Shown here: positions 44,060-52,963 of the stretch, piece after piece
How positions within the stretch are numbered: position 1 is the stretch's first letter
How the letters are laid out: the number at the start of each line of letters is the position of its first letter
Source of the DNA: Bacillus canaveralius
GTDB lineage: Bacteria; Bacillota; Bacilli; Bacillales; Cytobacillaceae
DNA length: 56,125 nucleotides
Assembly: GCF_002860125.1 (NCBI RefSeq)
Contig: NZ_PGVA01000057.1
Span: 1 to 56,125, forward strand
Reading direction: 5' to 3'
Program-made: the position numbers and the translations under genes
The notes under the pieces: generated by a model
Seen by the model: only the letters and a program-made list of their open reading frames with translations
Database searches by the model: none
Told to the model about the DNA's origin: nothing

Positions 44060-45199
44060 CTATTTTGCCAAAACCTCTTCCAATAGTTCAGCAGGCTCTT
44101 CCAGGCAACGAATCACGGTTTGCAGAAATCTCGCTGCCGGTGCTCCGTCAATGGCGCGGTGGTCGAATGTTAAGCTTAATGGCAACCTTTTTCGCTCGGC
44201 TGGTTGGCCGACTTTTAAAATAAGGTCTGTTTCGATTTTGCCTGCACCAAGAATAGCAGCCTCGGGCCGGTTAATGATTGGCGTAAAAAATTGAATGCCG
44301 AAGCTGCCTAGGTTGGTAACCGTGAAGCTGGCACCTGACAGTTCCTCAGTTGAAAGCCTGTTATGTTTTGCTTTTTCCACAAGCTGGCTGATCCGTTCTT
44401 TTAACTCTATTAAACTTAATTCATCTGCATTCCTGACAACCGGTACAAATAACCCTTGCTCTGTATCGACGGCAACACCCAAATGAACCTTAACGTATTG
44501 GTGAATTTGATCTTCATGCACATGGGCATTTATTTCCGGGTGCGCACTTAATGACTTGACTACCGCAAATAACAGAAGATCATTCCATGAAGGGCTGTCC
44601 TGGATGCGGTTTCGTTCTTGATCCAACAACGTCACATCTGCCCACGCTGTTTCCGTTAATTGGGCCGTTTCCTGCAGGCTGTCAGACATCCTTCTTGCAA
44701 TTGTTTTCCTGACTCCGCTGAATGGAACAGCTGTGTATTCAGAACTATCCTCTTGTGAACTTGCCTGGCGAACATCCTCTTCAGTTGGCTGCCCGTTTCG
44801 TCCGGTCCCCTTTACTGACGCCAAATCGACGCCAAGCTCCCGGGCCAGGCGGCGGACCCGCGGCGACGCCCTGACAAACTGTGGATCTGCCGCTTCAGCA
44901 GCACTCATTTTTGGCGGCTCTTCCCCTGCCGGATCAGTTTGCTCCACATCGACGGAAATCTCTGCAGCCGTTTCAATTTTAGCAAGCACATCGCCTACGC
45001 CAGCTACCTCTCCCCGCGGAACGAGGATTTCTTTCAGTACCCCGCTTTCTTCGGCTTCTATTTCAAAGACAGCTTTTTCTGTCTGCACCTCCACGAGTAC
45101 ATCGCCCTCTTTGACAGGATCCCCTTCTGATTTATGCCAGAAAACGATGACACTTTCCAAATCCTCCTCGGATGTTTGCGGCAGCTTTACTTCAAACAT
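44060..45199 (-). CDS. acoC: Acetoin dehydrogenase E2, dihydrolipoamide acetyltransferase
   Basis: 379 aa. Transfers the acetyl group from E1-bound hydroxyethyl-ThDP to CoA. An N-terminal lipoyl domain (1-75, lipoylated K42 in VQTEKAVFEI) is followed by an acidic Pro/Ala linker, a peripheral-subunit-binding domain (about 107-143, ASPRVRRLARELGVDLASVKGTG split over this span), and the catalytic core (about 160-379) with SFTVTNLGSFG and the active-site TFDHRAIDGAPAARFL. AGGAGGTTGTCACC precedes the ATG. Last gene of acoA-acoB-acoC; no E3 gene follows. Confidence 0.92.
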   Translation of the reverse strand: MFEVKLPQTSEEDLESVIVFWHKSEGDPVKEGDVLVEVQTEKAVFEIEAEESGVLKEILVPRGEVAGVGDVLAKIETAAEISVDVEQTDPAGEEPPKMSAAEAADPQFVRASPRVRRLARELGVDLASVKGTGRNGQPTEEDVRQASSQEDSSEYTAVPFSGVRKTIARRMSDSLQETAQLTETAWADVTLLDQERNRIQDSPSWNDLLLFAVVKSLSAHPEINAHVHEDQIHQYVKVHLGVAVDTEQGLFVPVVRNADELSLIELKERISQLVEKAKHNRLSTEELSGASFTVTNLGSFGIQFFTPIINRPEAAILGAGKIETDLILKVGQPAERKRLPLSLTFDHRAIDGAPAARFLQTVIRCLEEPAELLEEVLAK

Positions 45200-45214
45200 G
45201 GTGACAACCTCCTG

Positions 45215-46237
45215 TTATTGTTCATTTACAAGTTTCATAGCCTCTTGAAAAATCTTTTCTGCATTCGGAAGCACAAATTGCTCCAATGGACGGCTGTATG
45301 GAATCGGGACATCTGGAATGGCGATGCGCTTAACCGGTGCGTCCATATCATACAATGCTTCTTCGGCCACAATCGCAGACACTTCCGCGGTTACCCCGTA
45401 AGATAAATAATCCTCATCGACGACGATCAGCCGGTGTGTTTTTCGAACCGATGTTAATAACGTCTCTTTGTCGATTGGAGCAAGTGACCGCAAGTCAATC
45501 ACTTCCGCATTAATGCCTTCTTTTGCAAGCCTTTCCGCAGCTTCCAGCGCGTAGTGCATCGTCATTTGCAAGCCGACAATCGTGACGTCTTTTCCTTCAC
45601 GAACAACATTCGCCTTGTCCAATGGAACGGTGTAGGCTTCTTCCGGTACATGTGAAATCGAAGCGTCGAGCTGATCCATCCAGCCAAGTCCCTGTAGTGT
45701 TTTATGGAACATAAACACAACCGGGTTATCATCCCTGATTGCTGAAATCATCATCCCTTTCAAATCGTACGGAGTCGATGGGGCGACTACCTTCATGCCT
45801 GGAAGATGGGCGAATGTCGCATATAATGTTTGCGAGTGCTGCGCCGCGTCGTTGTAGCCTCCGCCCACAGCGGTCATTAATACCATCGGGAGCTTTACAT
45901 TGCCGCCAGACATGTATTGAATTTTCGCCATATGATTATAGATTTGGTCCATGCAAACACCAAAAAAGTCAACAAACATCAGCTCGGCAATCGGGCGCAT
46001 TCCTTCAGCGGCTGCACCTATTGCCGCACCGATAAACGCTGTTTCCGAAATGGGTGTATCCATAACCCGTTCCGCGCCAAACTTTTCAAATAATCCTTGA
46101 GCCGAGCCAAAAATTCCCCCATATTTGCCAACGTCTTCACCTAACACAAACACATTTGGATCCCTGTCCATTTCCAAGGCAATTGCTTCAGCCATCGCTT
46201 TATTTCCTGTTAACATCCGCGTTTTTAGCGTTTCCAT
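45215..46237 (-). CDS. acoB: Acetoin dehydrogenase E1 beta subunit
   Basis: 340 aa, TPP-dependent dehydrogenase beta chain. Segments: MAEAIALEMDRDPNVFVLGEDVG (split motif), GIFGSAQGLFEKFGAERVMDTPISETAFIGAAIGAA (E1-beta signature, Glu that activates ThDP, split), ELMFVDFFGVCMDQIYNH and the C-terminal transketolase domain with VIDLRSLAPIDKETLL. AAGGGGATTTCAG precedes the ATG. 30 bp downstream of acoA. A pyruvate dehydrogenase assignment is less likely given the adjacent acoR and sigma-54 promoter. Confidence 0.91.
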   Translation of the reverse strand: METLKTRMLTGNKAMAEAIALEMDRDPNVFVLGEDVGKYGGIFGSAQGLFEKFGAERVMDTPISETAFIGAAIGAAAEGMRPIAELMFVDFFGVCMDQIYNHMAKIQYMSGGNVKLPMVLMTAVGGGYNDAAQHSQTLYATFAHLPGMKVVAPSTPYDLKGMMISAIRDDNPVVFMFHKTLQGLGWMDQLDASISHVPEEAYTVPLDKANVVREGKDVTIVGLQMTMHYALEAAERLAKEGINAEVIDLRSLAPIDKETLLTSVRKTHRLIVVDEDYLSYGVTAEVSAIVAEEALYDMDAPVKRIAIPDVPIPYSRPLEQFVLPNAEKIFQEAMKLVNEQ

Positions 46238-46267
46238 CTGAAATCCCCTTTCCTTTGCTTCAATTGG

Positions 46268-47275
46268 TTATTTTGAGAACACATCCGCCAGTGCATCTTC
46301 CGGTTTCGGGTACTCGCTTTCCTTTGCGAAAGCATATGCCTCATCGACTTCTTGCTTTGCTCTTGATTCCAGTTCTTCTATTTCTTCTGCGGTTGCGATT
46401 CCTTCCAGCAGCAATTCTTTTACTTTAACGATCGGATCGATTTTACGGAGATTTGGCACTTCTTCCATATCGCGATAAAGCTCCGGATCCCCCTGAAAAT
46501 GGCCGAGATGGCGGTGCGTTTCGATTTCAATGATCGTTGGACCCTGGCCATTTCTCGCCCGCTTAATTGCTTGTTCCGATACACGATACATTTCAATCGG
46601 GTCGTTGTTCCGGACATAGGCACCGGCAATTCCATAAGCCGCTGCCCGTTTATCATTGGATTCAACAGCGGTTGAAGCGCGTTTCGGGACGGAGATTCCA
46701 TATGCATTGTCTTCAACAACGACGATTAACGGCAATTTCCAAACCGCCGCCAGATTCAGGGATTCATGAAAGCCTCCGGCATTGGCTGCTCCTTCGCCGA
46801 CAAAGGCAACGGCTACCCAGTTCTTTCCCTTTTTCTTGGCGGCCAGTGCAGCCCCGACAGCATGGGGAATACCGGCAGCAATAATTCCTCCGCACGAGAA
46901 TTTAACCTCGGGGTCAAATAAATGCATATGACCGCCTTTTCCTTTGCCAAGTCCGGTAATCTTTCCAAACATCTCAGCCGTCATTTTTTTTAAATTTACA
47001 CCCTTCGCGATCGCATGATGGTGCGGACGATGCGGGGACGTCACGGTATCCTCCTTGTTAAGATGAGCACAAATTCCAACGGCAGCCGGCTCTTGTCCCG
47101 TACTTAGGTGCATTTCCCCCGGAACAGGCCCTGCCCCAATATTGAAAACCGGTTTTTTCCCTTCGTTATAAGCCTCGACCATCGTATCTTCGTAATAGCG
47201 GCTTTTGACCATTGTTTCGTACATCCACTTCAGCTTCTCAACAGGAATACTAACTTTTTCACTTGTTAATGACAC
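46268..47275 (-). CDS. acoA: Acetoin dehydrogenase E1 alpha subunit
   Basis: 335 aa, ThDP-binding alpha chain that cleaves acetoin into acetaldehyde and an enzyme-bound acetyl group. Segments: GEMHLSTGQEPAAVGICAHL, TSPHRPHHHAIAKG, the acetoin-type GKGKGGHMHLFD, and the ThDP motif FVGEGAANAGGFHESLNLAA ending at ...VEDNAYGIS. GTG start with AAGGAGGAACTAAA upstream. It is first in the operon and lies behind a -24/-12 promoter. Confidence 0.92.
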   Translation of the reverse strand: MSLTSEKVSIPVEKLKWMYETMVKSRYYEDTMVEAYNEGKKPVFNIGAGPVPGEMHLSTGQEPAAVGICAHLNKEDTVTSPHRPHHHAIAKGVNLKKMTAEMFGKITGLGKGKGGHMHLFDPEVKFSCGGIIAAGIPHAVGAALAAKKKGKNWVAVAFVGEGAANAGGFHESLNLAAVWKLPLIVVVEDNAYGISVPKRASTAVESNDKRAAAYGIAGAYVRNNDPIEMYRVSEQAIKRARNGQGPTIIEIETHRHLGHFQGDPELYRDMEEVPNLRKIDPIVKVKELLLEGIATAEEIEELESRAKQEVDEAYAFAKESEYPKPEDALADVFSK

Positions 47276-47315
47276 TTTAGTTCCTCCTTTTTTAAAAATA
47301 CTCCCAACTATTTCG

Positions 47316-47332
47316 ATGCAAGTTTCATGCCA
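47316..47332 (-). promoter_or_regulatory. Sigma-54 (-24/-12) promoter of acoABC
   Basis: TGGCATGAAACTTGCAT on the minus strand has the invariant GG-N10-GC and matches TGGCAC-N5-TTGCA except for one base. Transcription would start near 47304, about 29 nt before acoA. The neighbouring acoR encodes a sigma-54 activator. Confidence 0.88.
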
Positions 47333-47336
47333 AAAA

Positions 47337-47350
47337 TGAAAACGCTTTCT
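47337..47350. promoter_or_regulatory. cre site abutting the aco promoter
   Basis: TGAAAACGCTTTCT matches TGWAANCGNTNWCA at 13 of 14 positions. It lies 4 bp upstream of the -24 element, where CcpA could hinder polymerase binding or activator contact. Confidence 0.7.
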
Positions 47351-47374
47351 TTATTGGTTGACAAAACGAGAGAC

Positions 47375-47432
47375 TGTCCCGTTTTGGAACAGCTGCACCC
47401 TTGTTAATGGGACAGTGTTGCAAAACGGGACA
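47375..47432. promoter_or_regulatory. Candidate AcoR upstream activator sites (inverted pair)
   Basis: TGTCCCGTTTTGGAACA (47375-47391, plus strand) and TGTCCCGTTTTGCAACA (47432-47416, minus strand) differ at one base. Each is itself an imperfect dyad. They lie about 70-130 bp upstream of the predicted start, the usual range for sigma-54 activator sites. The protein-site match is inferred from position only. Confidence 0.6.
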
Positions 47433-47481
47433 GTTTTTACGAAAGTTATCTGAGCGGCGATGCGGCCATCCGGATGAAGGT

Positions 47482-47580
47482 GTGCCTTTTACCGCGTACC
47501 GCAAGAATCTCGTGCTTATGCAGATGTTGATCCGATAATGGTCGACAGTGCCTTTTACCGGGTACCGCAAGAATCTCTTG
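47482..47580. repeat. 33-bp direct repeat upstream of the aco promoter
   Basis: 47482-47514 and 47548-47580 both begin GTGCCTTTTACCG and share CGCAAGAATCTC; about 31 of 33 bases agree. The step is 66 bp. Confidence 0.7.
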
Positions 47581-47686
47581 TTTCAAAATCTTTTTTGCCG
47601 ATTATCTGAAAATCAGGCTCCCTGCGATCCAGGATTCTGTTCATTTTTATACCTCTTCGGCCGTGTTTTCCTCAACTTTTCCAGAC

Positions 47687-47985
47687 TTATCGTCAACTTC
47701 GGCTATTTTATCGTCAACTTCCAGACTTATCTCCAACTTCGCACAAGTTATCGTCAACTTTTCCAGACTTATCGTCAACTTCGGTTATTTTATCGTCGAC
47801 TTCCAGACTTATCTCCAACTTCGCACAAGTTATCGTCAACTTTTTAGACATATCATCAACTTCGGCTATTTTATCGTCAACTTCCAGACTTATCTCCAAC
47901 TTCGTACAAGTTATCGTCAACTTTTCCAGACTTATCGTCAACTTTCAATATATATCATCAATTTCGCCCATGTTATCATTTCTTA
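47687..47985. repeat. 15-copy phased array of a 13-bp phrase, with an 82-bp super-repeat
   Basis: The core TTATCGTCAACTT or a close variant begins at 47687, 47708, 47727, 47748, 47769, 47790, 47809, 47830, 47850, 47871, 47890, 47911, 47932, 47952 and 47973. Steps are 19-21 bp. The spacers (CGGCTATT, CCAGAC, CGCACAAG, TTCCAGAC) recur in order, giving three copies of an ~82-bp unit from 47687, 47769 and 47850. The last copy reaches the acoR stop codon. The array lies downstream of acoR and upstream of the aco promoter. Confidence 0.85.
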
Positions 47986-49929
47986 GCGAATATTGTACCG
48001 TTCCATTTGCCGATACAGCGTGCTTCTGGAAATGCCTAAATATTTGGCTGCTTTACTGAAATTTCCGTTGTACTTTGTGATCGAATCCATTAACGCCTGC
48101 TTTTTTAATTCATCCTTTCTCGGTAACAATAAACGGGGATTTTCAGGCAAGCTGTGCAGTCCGGTTATTTCTTCCGGAAACAAATCAGCGGTAAGGTCCC
48201 TTCCGGAAGATTTCACAATCGCCCGTTCCAATATATTTTGCAGCTCGCGAACATTTCCAGGCCATTGATATTTTGTTAATAAATCCATCACTTCGTTTCG
48301 GATCGCCGGGATACTTTTCTGCAAACCGTAGGCTAGCTGGCTTGAAAAATGATGGACTAAGAGCGGGATATCGTCTTTGCGTTCCCGCAGACTGGTCATC
48401 GTAATCGGCATGACGTTCAATCGGAAATACAAGTCCTCGCGGAAGTTGCCTTTTTGGACTTCCTGCTTTAAGTTTTTGTTCGTGGCAGCGATAATCCGGA
48501 CATTGACAGGCACTACTTTGAAACCGCCGATTCTGACCACCTCGCGATTTTGTAACACGCGCAGCAGGAGAACCTGCATCTCTAATGACATTTCGCCAAT
48601 TTCATCTAAAAAAAGCGTCCCGCCGTCAGCCAGCTCAAACTTCCCGGCACTGCCACCTTTTCTGGCTCCTGTAAATGCTCCTTCCACATACCCGAACAGC
48701 TCACTGCCAAGCAAATCTCTTGGAATCCCGCCACAATTAATGGCGAGAAACGGATTTTGCCTGCGGCTGCTCTCATTGTGGATCGCTTGTGCCAGAAGAT
48801 CCTTTCCCGTTCCGCTTTCCCCCATGATCAGCACAGTTGATGCCGATTGGGCGGCCAGCTTTGCCTCGTGCAGACAATCGAGAAAGCGCTCATTTTCTCC
48901 AATCATCTCATTAAAAGTAACCTTTGCCTGATTCCCTGATACATGATTGACAAACAGGCGAACCTTTTTGATTTCTTTCACCGTTACAAGCGAACCGATG
49001 ACTTGGAGTCCCCTGATAATCGGCTTCGCATTGAACAATACGGACAGATGGACGCCGTTTTTGCGAATTCGCAGCTTTATTTCCCTGTCAACAACCTCCT
49101 GGCTCAGCAACAGGAAGCTTTCGATTGTTCTATTTTCAAAGACATTCGTCAGCTTTACACCTTCAATTTCATCTGGATGTAAGTGAAGCATCTTCTGGAG
49201 CGTTTTATTCGTTTTAATAATCGTTCCTTTTTCGTTGATAATGATGATTCCATCGCTCAGTGTGTTCGTTGTCTCCTCAAGATAGCTTTTCATCAGTTCA
49301 TTCTTTTCAATTTTTTCTTTTAACTGCAGTTCATTCTCGATCGCCTTTGCCGTCGAGACGACCATCCCGAGCGTATGGGGATGGACTTTTTCAAACGGCC
49401 CCGACATATTTAAAACACCTACTAATTGGCCGTTACCCTCGTAAATCGGAGAAGCCGAGCATGTCCATGATTGGGTGGCGATTGTATAGTGCTGATAGGA
49501 AAAAATTTGGATCGGCGTCCCGACTTTGATGGCTGTACCGATCGCATTCGTTCCCATCACCTCTTCGCTCCAATTCGCCCCTTCAACGAACTGAATTTTT
49601 TCCGCAGCGATTAATGGATCCCTATCGCCAATCACCTTTAATAAGTAACCGCTTTCATCGCAGAGAATGACAAGAAATCCCGATCCTTTTACAAGTGAGT
49701 AAAGGGTGTTCATGAGCGGGAGTGAAATTTGGATTAATTCTCTCTTCTTTTCTACCAACAACTTTAATTCATGCTCAGATAATTTTTCCTTGCCGGTGGC
49801 TTGATACGGATCTACCTTGTTCATTTTCGACCGTAACCAGGAACTCTTGACGATCGGATCTAAATCGCAATGCAGCCTCGCATCTTTCACAAACATCTCC
49901 CACATGTGGTGCAGCTCTTTCTCCTTCAT
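47983..49929 (-). CDS. acoR: Sigma-54-dependent transcriptional activator of acetoin catabolism
   Basis: 648 aa. An N-terminal GAF-type sensor region (about 70-190, VEGANWSEEVMGTNAIGTA, WTCSASPIYEGNGQLVGVLN) is followed by a PAS domain (about 215-320) and the AAA+ sigma-54 interaction domain: Walker A GESGTGKDLLAQAIHNES, the sigma-54-contacting GAFTGA, Walker B TLFLDEIGE and RNVRELQ-like WPGNVRELQNIL. The C-terminal Fis-type helix-turn-helix is FSKAAKYLGISRSTLYRQME. ATG 49929 has GGGGGG before it and is preferred to a TTG overlapping that site. It should activate acoABC from sites near 47375-47432. Confidence 0.92.
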   Translation of the reverse strand: MKEKELHHMWEMFVKDARLHCDLDPIVKSSWLRSKMNKVDPYQATGKEKLSEHELKLLVEKKRELIQISLPLMNTLYSLVKGSGFLVILCDESGYLLKVIGDRDPLIAAEKIQFVEGANWSEEVMGTNAIGTAIKVGTPIQIFSYQHYTIATQSWTCSASPIYEGNGQLVGVLNMSGPFEKVHPHTLGMVVSTAKAIENELQLKEKIEKNELMKSYLEETTNTLSDGIIIINEKGTIIKTNKTLQKMLHLHPDEIEGVKLTNVFENRTIESFLLLSQEVVDREIKLRIRKNGVHLSVLFNAKPIIRGLQVIGSLVTVKEIKKVRLFVNHVSGNQAKVTFNEMIGENERFLDCLHEAKLAAQSASTVLIMGESGTGKDLLAQAIHNESSRRQNPFLAINCGGIPRDLLGSELFGYVEGAFTGARKGGSAGKFELADGGTLFLDEIGEMSLEMQVLLLRVLQNREVVRIGGFKVVPVNVRIIAATNKNLKQEVQKGNFREDLYFRLNVMPITMTSLRERKDDIPLLVHHFSSQLAYGLQKSIPAIRNEVMDLLTKYQWPGNVRELQNILERAIVKSSGRDLTADLFPEEITGLHSLPENPRLLLPRKDELKKQALMDSITKYNGNFSKAAKYLGISRSTLYRQMERYNIR

Positions 49930-50210
49930 GCCATTTCCCCCCAATATATTTAGCTTTAGACCAGAAAATTCAATGGAAATTCAAGAAAAAATGGTACATG
50001 TAATTGCTCTAACTACTTCTGTTCTAGTACGCTCTTTTCCTTCAAAAAATTAATCGGAAATTCCACCTGTTACAAGGGTCCCAGCATGTCCGCTTTTTTA
50101 AATAAACACCTTAAAAATTCCGCTTCTGCTTTAATTAGGCTATTTACATATATTTGCTAACCTGCGGATACATTAATTCCTATCATGGTTTTTAAGGGAA
50201 GTGAGACAGT

Positions 50211-51767
50211 ATGATGAAACTAGACAGAAAGAAGAAAGTAACGGAAAGGGATTTTACGGAGATTTTACAACAGGAAAATCCCGCAAGTTCTATCGAAGAG
50301 AAGGTCTCCACCACCCTTAAAGAAAATATCGATTTATTAAAGGTGCTTTTTCAGGACTGCTCCGATGTTGTTTATCGAGACATTGCTATAAAACAGTCTT
50401 TAAAAGGATTGGTTATTTACATCGATGGAATGGTGAATGCAAAAGCGATTGCAGACAACATGATCGAACATTTAATTTATAAGTATACAAGGGTCACGCC
50501 TGCTGATGATCTCCCTGGTACGGTTGAAAACAATGTGTCGTATCCGAGCGTTACCAAAACAAATAAATATCAGGATATTCTTTCATCCGTCCTGTCCGGT
50601 AATGCTGCCCTTTTTGTCGAAGGCCATTCTGACGCCTTGCTTATATCCGTTCGGGAGGGGACTCGCAGGGGCGTGGAGGAACCTGCAACAGAGGCGTCGA
50701 TTCGCGGACCGAGAGAAGGATTTACGGAGAATTTACGGACAAATACGGCTCTCGTTCGATTCAGGTTGAAATCCACTAAATTAAAAATGGAAGCAATGGT
50801 ACTGGGAAAACAAACCCAGACCAACATTGTTCTTAGTTACATAGACGGAATCATTCCCCCTAACGTTCTGGATGATGTAAAAAAACGCTTAAACAGGATT
50901 GAAATCGACAGTATTCTTGAATCTGGATATATTGAGGAACTTATTGAGGATAATCCTTATTCACCTTTTCCCCAGCTGCAGTATACGGAACGGCCCGATT
51001 CTGTAGCCGGGCAGCTGCTAGAAGGCAGTTTTGCGATTTTCGTCGACAATACACCTTTTGTGTTGGTCGGCCCGATCACATTTTGGCAAATGCTGCATGC
51101 AAGCGAGGATTATTATGAAAGATTTTATGCTTCAAACTTCATTCGTTGGTTGAGATATTTTTTCTTAATGGTGGCGCTTTTCACACCTGCTCTTTATATA
51201 GCCGTGATTACCTACCACCATGATATGCTTCCAACCACATTAATACTGAGTATAGCGGCAGCGCGGGAGGCTATCCCTTTTCCTGCTGTTGTGGAAGCAT
51301 TAATTATGGAGGTAGCGTTTGAAGCACTAAGGGAAGCAAGTGTGAGGCTGCCAAAAACGATCGGACAAGCGGTAAGTATTCTCGGAGCCCTCGTCATCGG
51401 CCAGGCAGCTGTCGAGGCGGGAATTGTATCCGCTCCGATGGTGATCATTGTTTCGTTAACAGGTATTGCCTCTTTTACGATACCAAGATTCAATTTTGCG
51501 ATCGCTATCCGTTTAATGAGATTCCCGCTTATGATACTGGCCGCTGCATTTGGTTTATATGGAATAGTTATCGGTTCCACTATTTTAATCACTCATTTAT
51601 GCCAGCTCAATTCATTCGGCGTTCCTTACTTTTCCGGAATAGCTCCACTAAGAAAAAACGAAGTGAAAGATATCCTTGTCAGGGCACCGTGGTGGAGAAT
51701 GTTTTCGAGGCCGTCAACCTATGCACGGCATAACCTAAAACGCATGCAGGAGGATAACAACTCCTGA
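50211..51767 (+). CDS. Spore germinant receptor A subunit
   Basis: 518 aa GerA-family protein of the spore inner membrane. An N-terminal soluble part (about 1-280) carries RGPREGFTENLRTNTALVRFR and the signature YIEELIEDNPYSPFPQLQYTERPD (split motif); about five membrane helices follow (about 300-460), including LPTTLILSIAAAREAIPFPAVVEALIMEVAFEALREA. AAGGGAAGTG stands before the tandem ATG codons. First gene of an A-C-D-B cluster. Germinant unknown. Confidence 0.93.
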   Translation: MMKLDRKKKVTERDFTEILQQENPASSIEEKVSTTLKENIDLLKVLFQDCSDVVYRDIAIKQSLKGLVIYIDGMVNAKAIADNMIEHLIYKYTRVTPADDLPGTVENNVSYPSVTKTNKYQDILSSVLSGNAALFVEGHSDALLISVREGTRRGVEEPATEASIRGPREGFTENLRTNTALVRFRLKSTKLKMEAMVLGKQTQTNIVLSYIDGIIPPNVLDDVKKRLNRIEIDSILESGYIEELIEDNPYSPFPQLQYTERPDSVAGQLLEGSFAIFVDNTPFVLVGPITFWQMLHASEDYYERFYASNFIRWLRYFFLMVALFTPALYIAVITYHHDMLPTTLILSIAAAREAIPFPAVVEALIMEVAFEALREASVRLPKTIGQAVSILGALVIGQAAVEAGIVSAPMVIIVSLTGIASFTIPRFNFAIAIRLMRFPLMILAAAFGLYGIVIGSTILITHLCQLNSFGVPYFSGIAPLRKNEVKDILVRAPWWRMFSRPSTYARHNLKRMQEDNNS

Positions 51768-51790
51768 CTCAATGAGAAAGGTGACGGTAA

Positions 51791-52963
51791 ATGAAACTTA
51801 AAAAGCTTCGCTATTTCGTACTTGCTTCAGTCCTGCTAACTTTGACCGGATGCTGGGACCGCCAGGAAATCAACGATGTCGCGTTTGTGATGGGAACAGC
51901 TATTGATAAATCTGACAAGCAATATAGATCGACGGTTCAGGTTGCATTGCCAGGACAGCTTGGCGGGGCTGGCAGCAAGGGGGGCGGCGGCGGTACAAGC
52001 GGTGGAAAATCGTATTTGATGCAATCAACTGAAGGAAAAAACATTCGGGAGATTAATAATCAACAACAGAGATCCAACCCAAGAGAGCTTAACTTTGCGC
52101 ATAGACGGTTGATTTTGGTTGGAGAAGAAATGGCGCGTTCCGGAATAGAGCCAATCATCGATGTATTAGGAAGGATTCCACAAAACCGGTTATCGGCCTT
52201 AATGATTGTGACCAGGGGGGAGGCCAAAAAAATACTGGAAACAGACGTTCCTATGGAGAATTTTCCGTCTGAAGCCATACGTGAATTAGCGTTAACAGCA
52301 ATGAAGGAACCCAGATCACTCAAGCATGTAGTCAATATTATGATTGCAGATGGCGTCGATCTCGCTCTCCCATATGCAGTTGCCGATAAAAACCAAAAGA
52401 AACTGATAAAGATGGAGGGCCTGGCTGTTTTTAAAAATAATAAATTGGTGGGATTTTTAAAATCGAATCAAGCCACAGGTGCTCTCTTGGCCATGGGAGA
52501 AGCACAACAGCCTGAAATAATCGTTCGCCCTCCCGCAGGAGTCGACGAGATCGTGACGCAAATACAAGAATATACAGTCGACGTAAAACCCATTGTGAAG
52601 AGAGACAAAATCACAATGGAAATGTCGATCAAGGGTAGAGGGGTGGTAGTTGAAAATGAATCGAATTACGATATTGACTCAGAGACGAATATTATCGCGT
52701 TAGAGCAGAAGCTCAACAAAGAAATAAAAGACAACATTTTGAAGTCGATGGATCGCTTACAGCATGAATATAAGGCTGATGTTGTAGGATTTGGACAACT
52801 CATTTATAACGAAAAACCGGCTGAATGGAAGAAAATCGAAAACAGGTGGGGAGAGATCTATCCAGAAGTGGAGGTTGCCGTAAAACCTGATATTCATATC
52901 GAAAACGTCGGAGCTGTCATTACTCCTTTAGGCAGAAAGGAGAGTCATTTGATAAATGATTAG
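51791..52963 (+). CDS. Spore germinant receptor C subunit (Ger(x)C lipoprotein)
   Basis: 390 aa. The lipoprotein signal ends in LTLTGC (Cys21) and is followed by WDRQEINDVAFVMGTAID, the Ger(x)C opening. A Gly/Ser-rich loop (about 57-75) is prominent. The three-domain Ger(x)C body includes FAHRRLILVGEEMARSGIEPIIDVLGR (split) and ends with the VEVAVKPDIHIENVGAV strand. It is 23 bp after the A subunit and overlaps the next gene by 8 bp. Confidence 0.93.
   Translation: MKLKKLRYFVLASVLLTLTGCWDRQEINDVAFVMGTAIDKSDKQYRSTVQVALPGQLGGAGSKGGGGGTSGGKSYLMQSTEGKNIREINNQQQRSNPRELNFAHRRLILVGEEMARSGIEPIIDVLGRIPQNRLSALMIVTRGEAKKILETDVPMENFPSEAIRELALTAMKEPRSLKHVVNIMIADGVDLALPYAVADKNQKKLIKMEGLAVFKNNKLVGFLKSNQATGALLAMGEAQQPEIIVRPPAGVDEIVTQIQEYTVDVKPIVKRDKITMEMSIKGRGVVVENESNYDIDSETNIIALEQKLNKEIKDNILKSMDRLQHEYKADVVGFGQLIYNEKPAEWKKIENRWGEIYPEVEVAVKPDIHIENVGAVITPLGRKESHLIND

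Noticed and set aside
47325-47570. 81-codon minus-strand frame in the aco control region
   Set aside because: Its repeated RYPVKGT/RYAVKGT segments come from the 33-bp direct repeat, and it overlaps the cre and activator-type sites; no ribosome site.
47714-47941. Minus-strand 75-codon repetitive protein (KLEISLEVDDKI units)
   Set aside because: The frame is open only because the DNA array repeats; there is no ribosome site, and the plus strand is equally open.
47687-47985. CRISPR array
   Set aside because: The repeat core is only 13 bp, spacers are 6-8 bp and are themselves repeated in order, and no cas genes are near.
47663-47986. Plus-strand 107-codon frame over the same array
   Set aside because: No ribosome site; product of the tandem repeat, rich in repeated YRQL/FQTYLQL units only because of the DNA phrase.
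48377-48931. 184-codon plus-strand frame inside acoR
   Set aside because: Antisense shadow of the conserved AAA+ domain; composition mirrors acoR codons.
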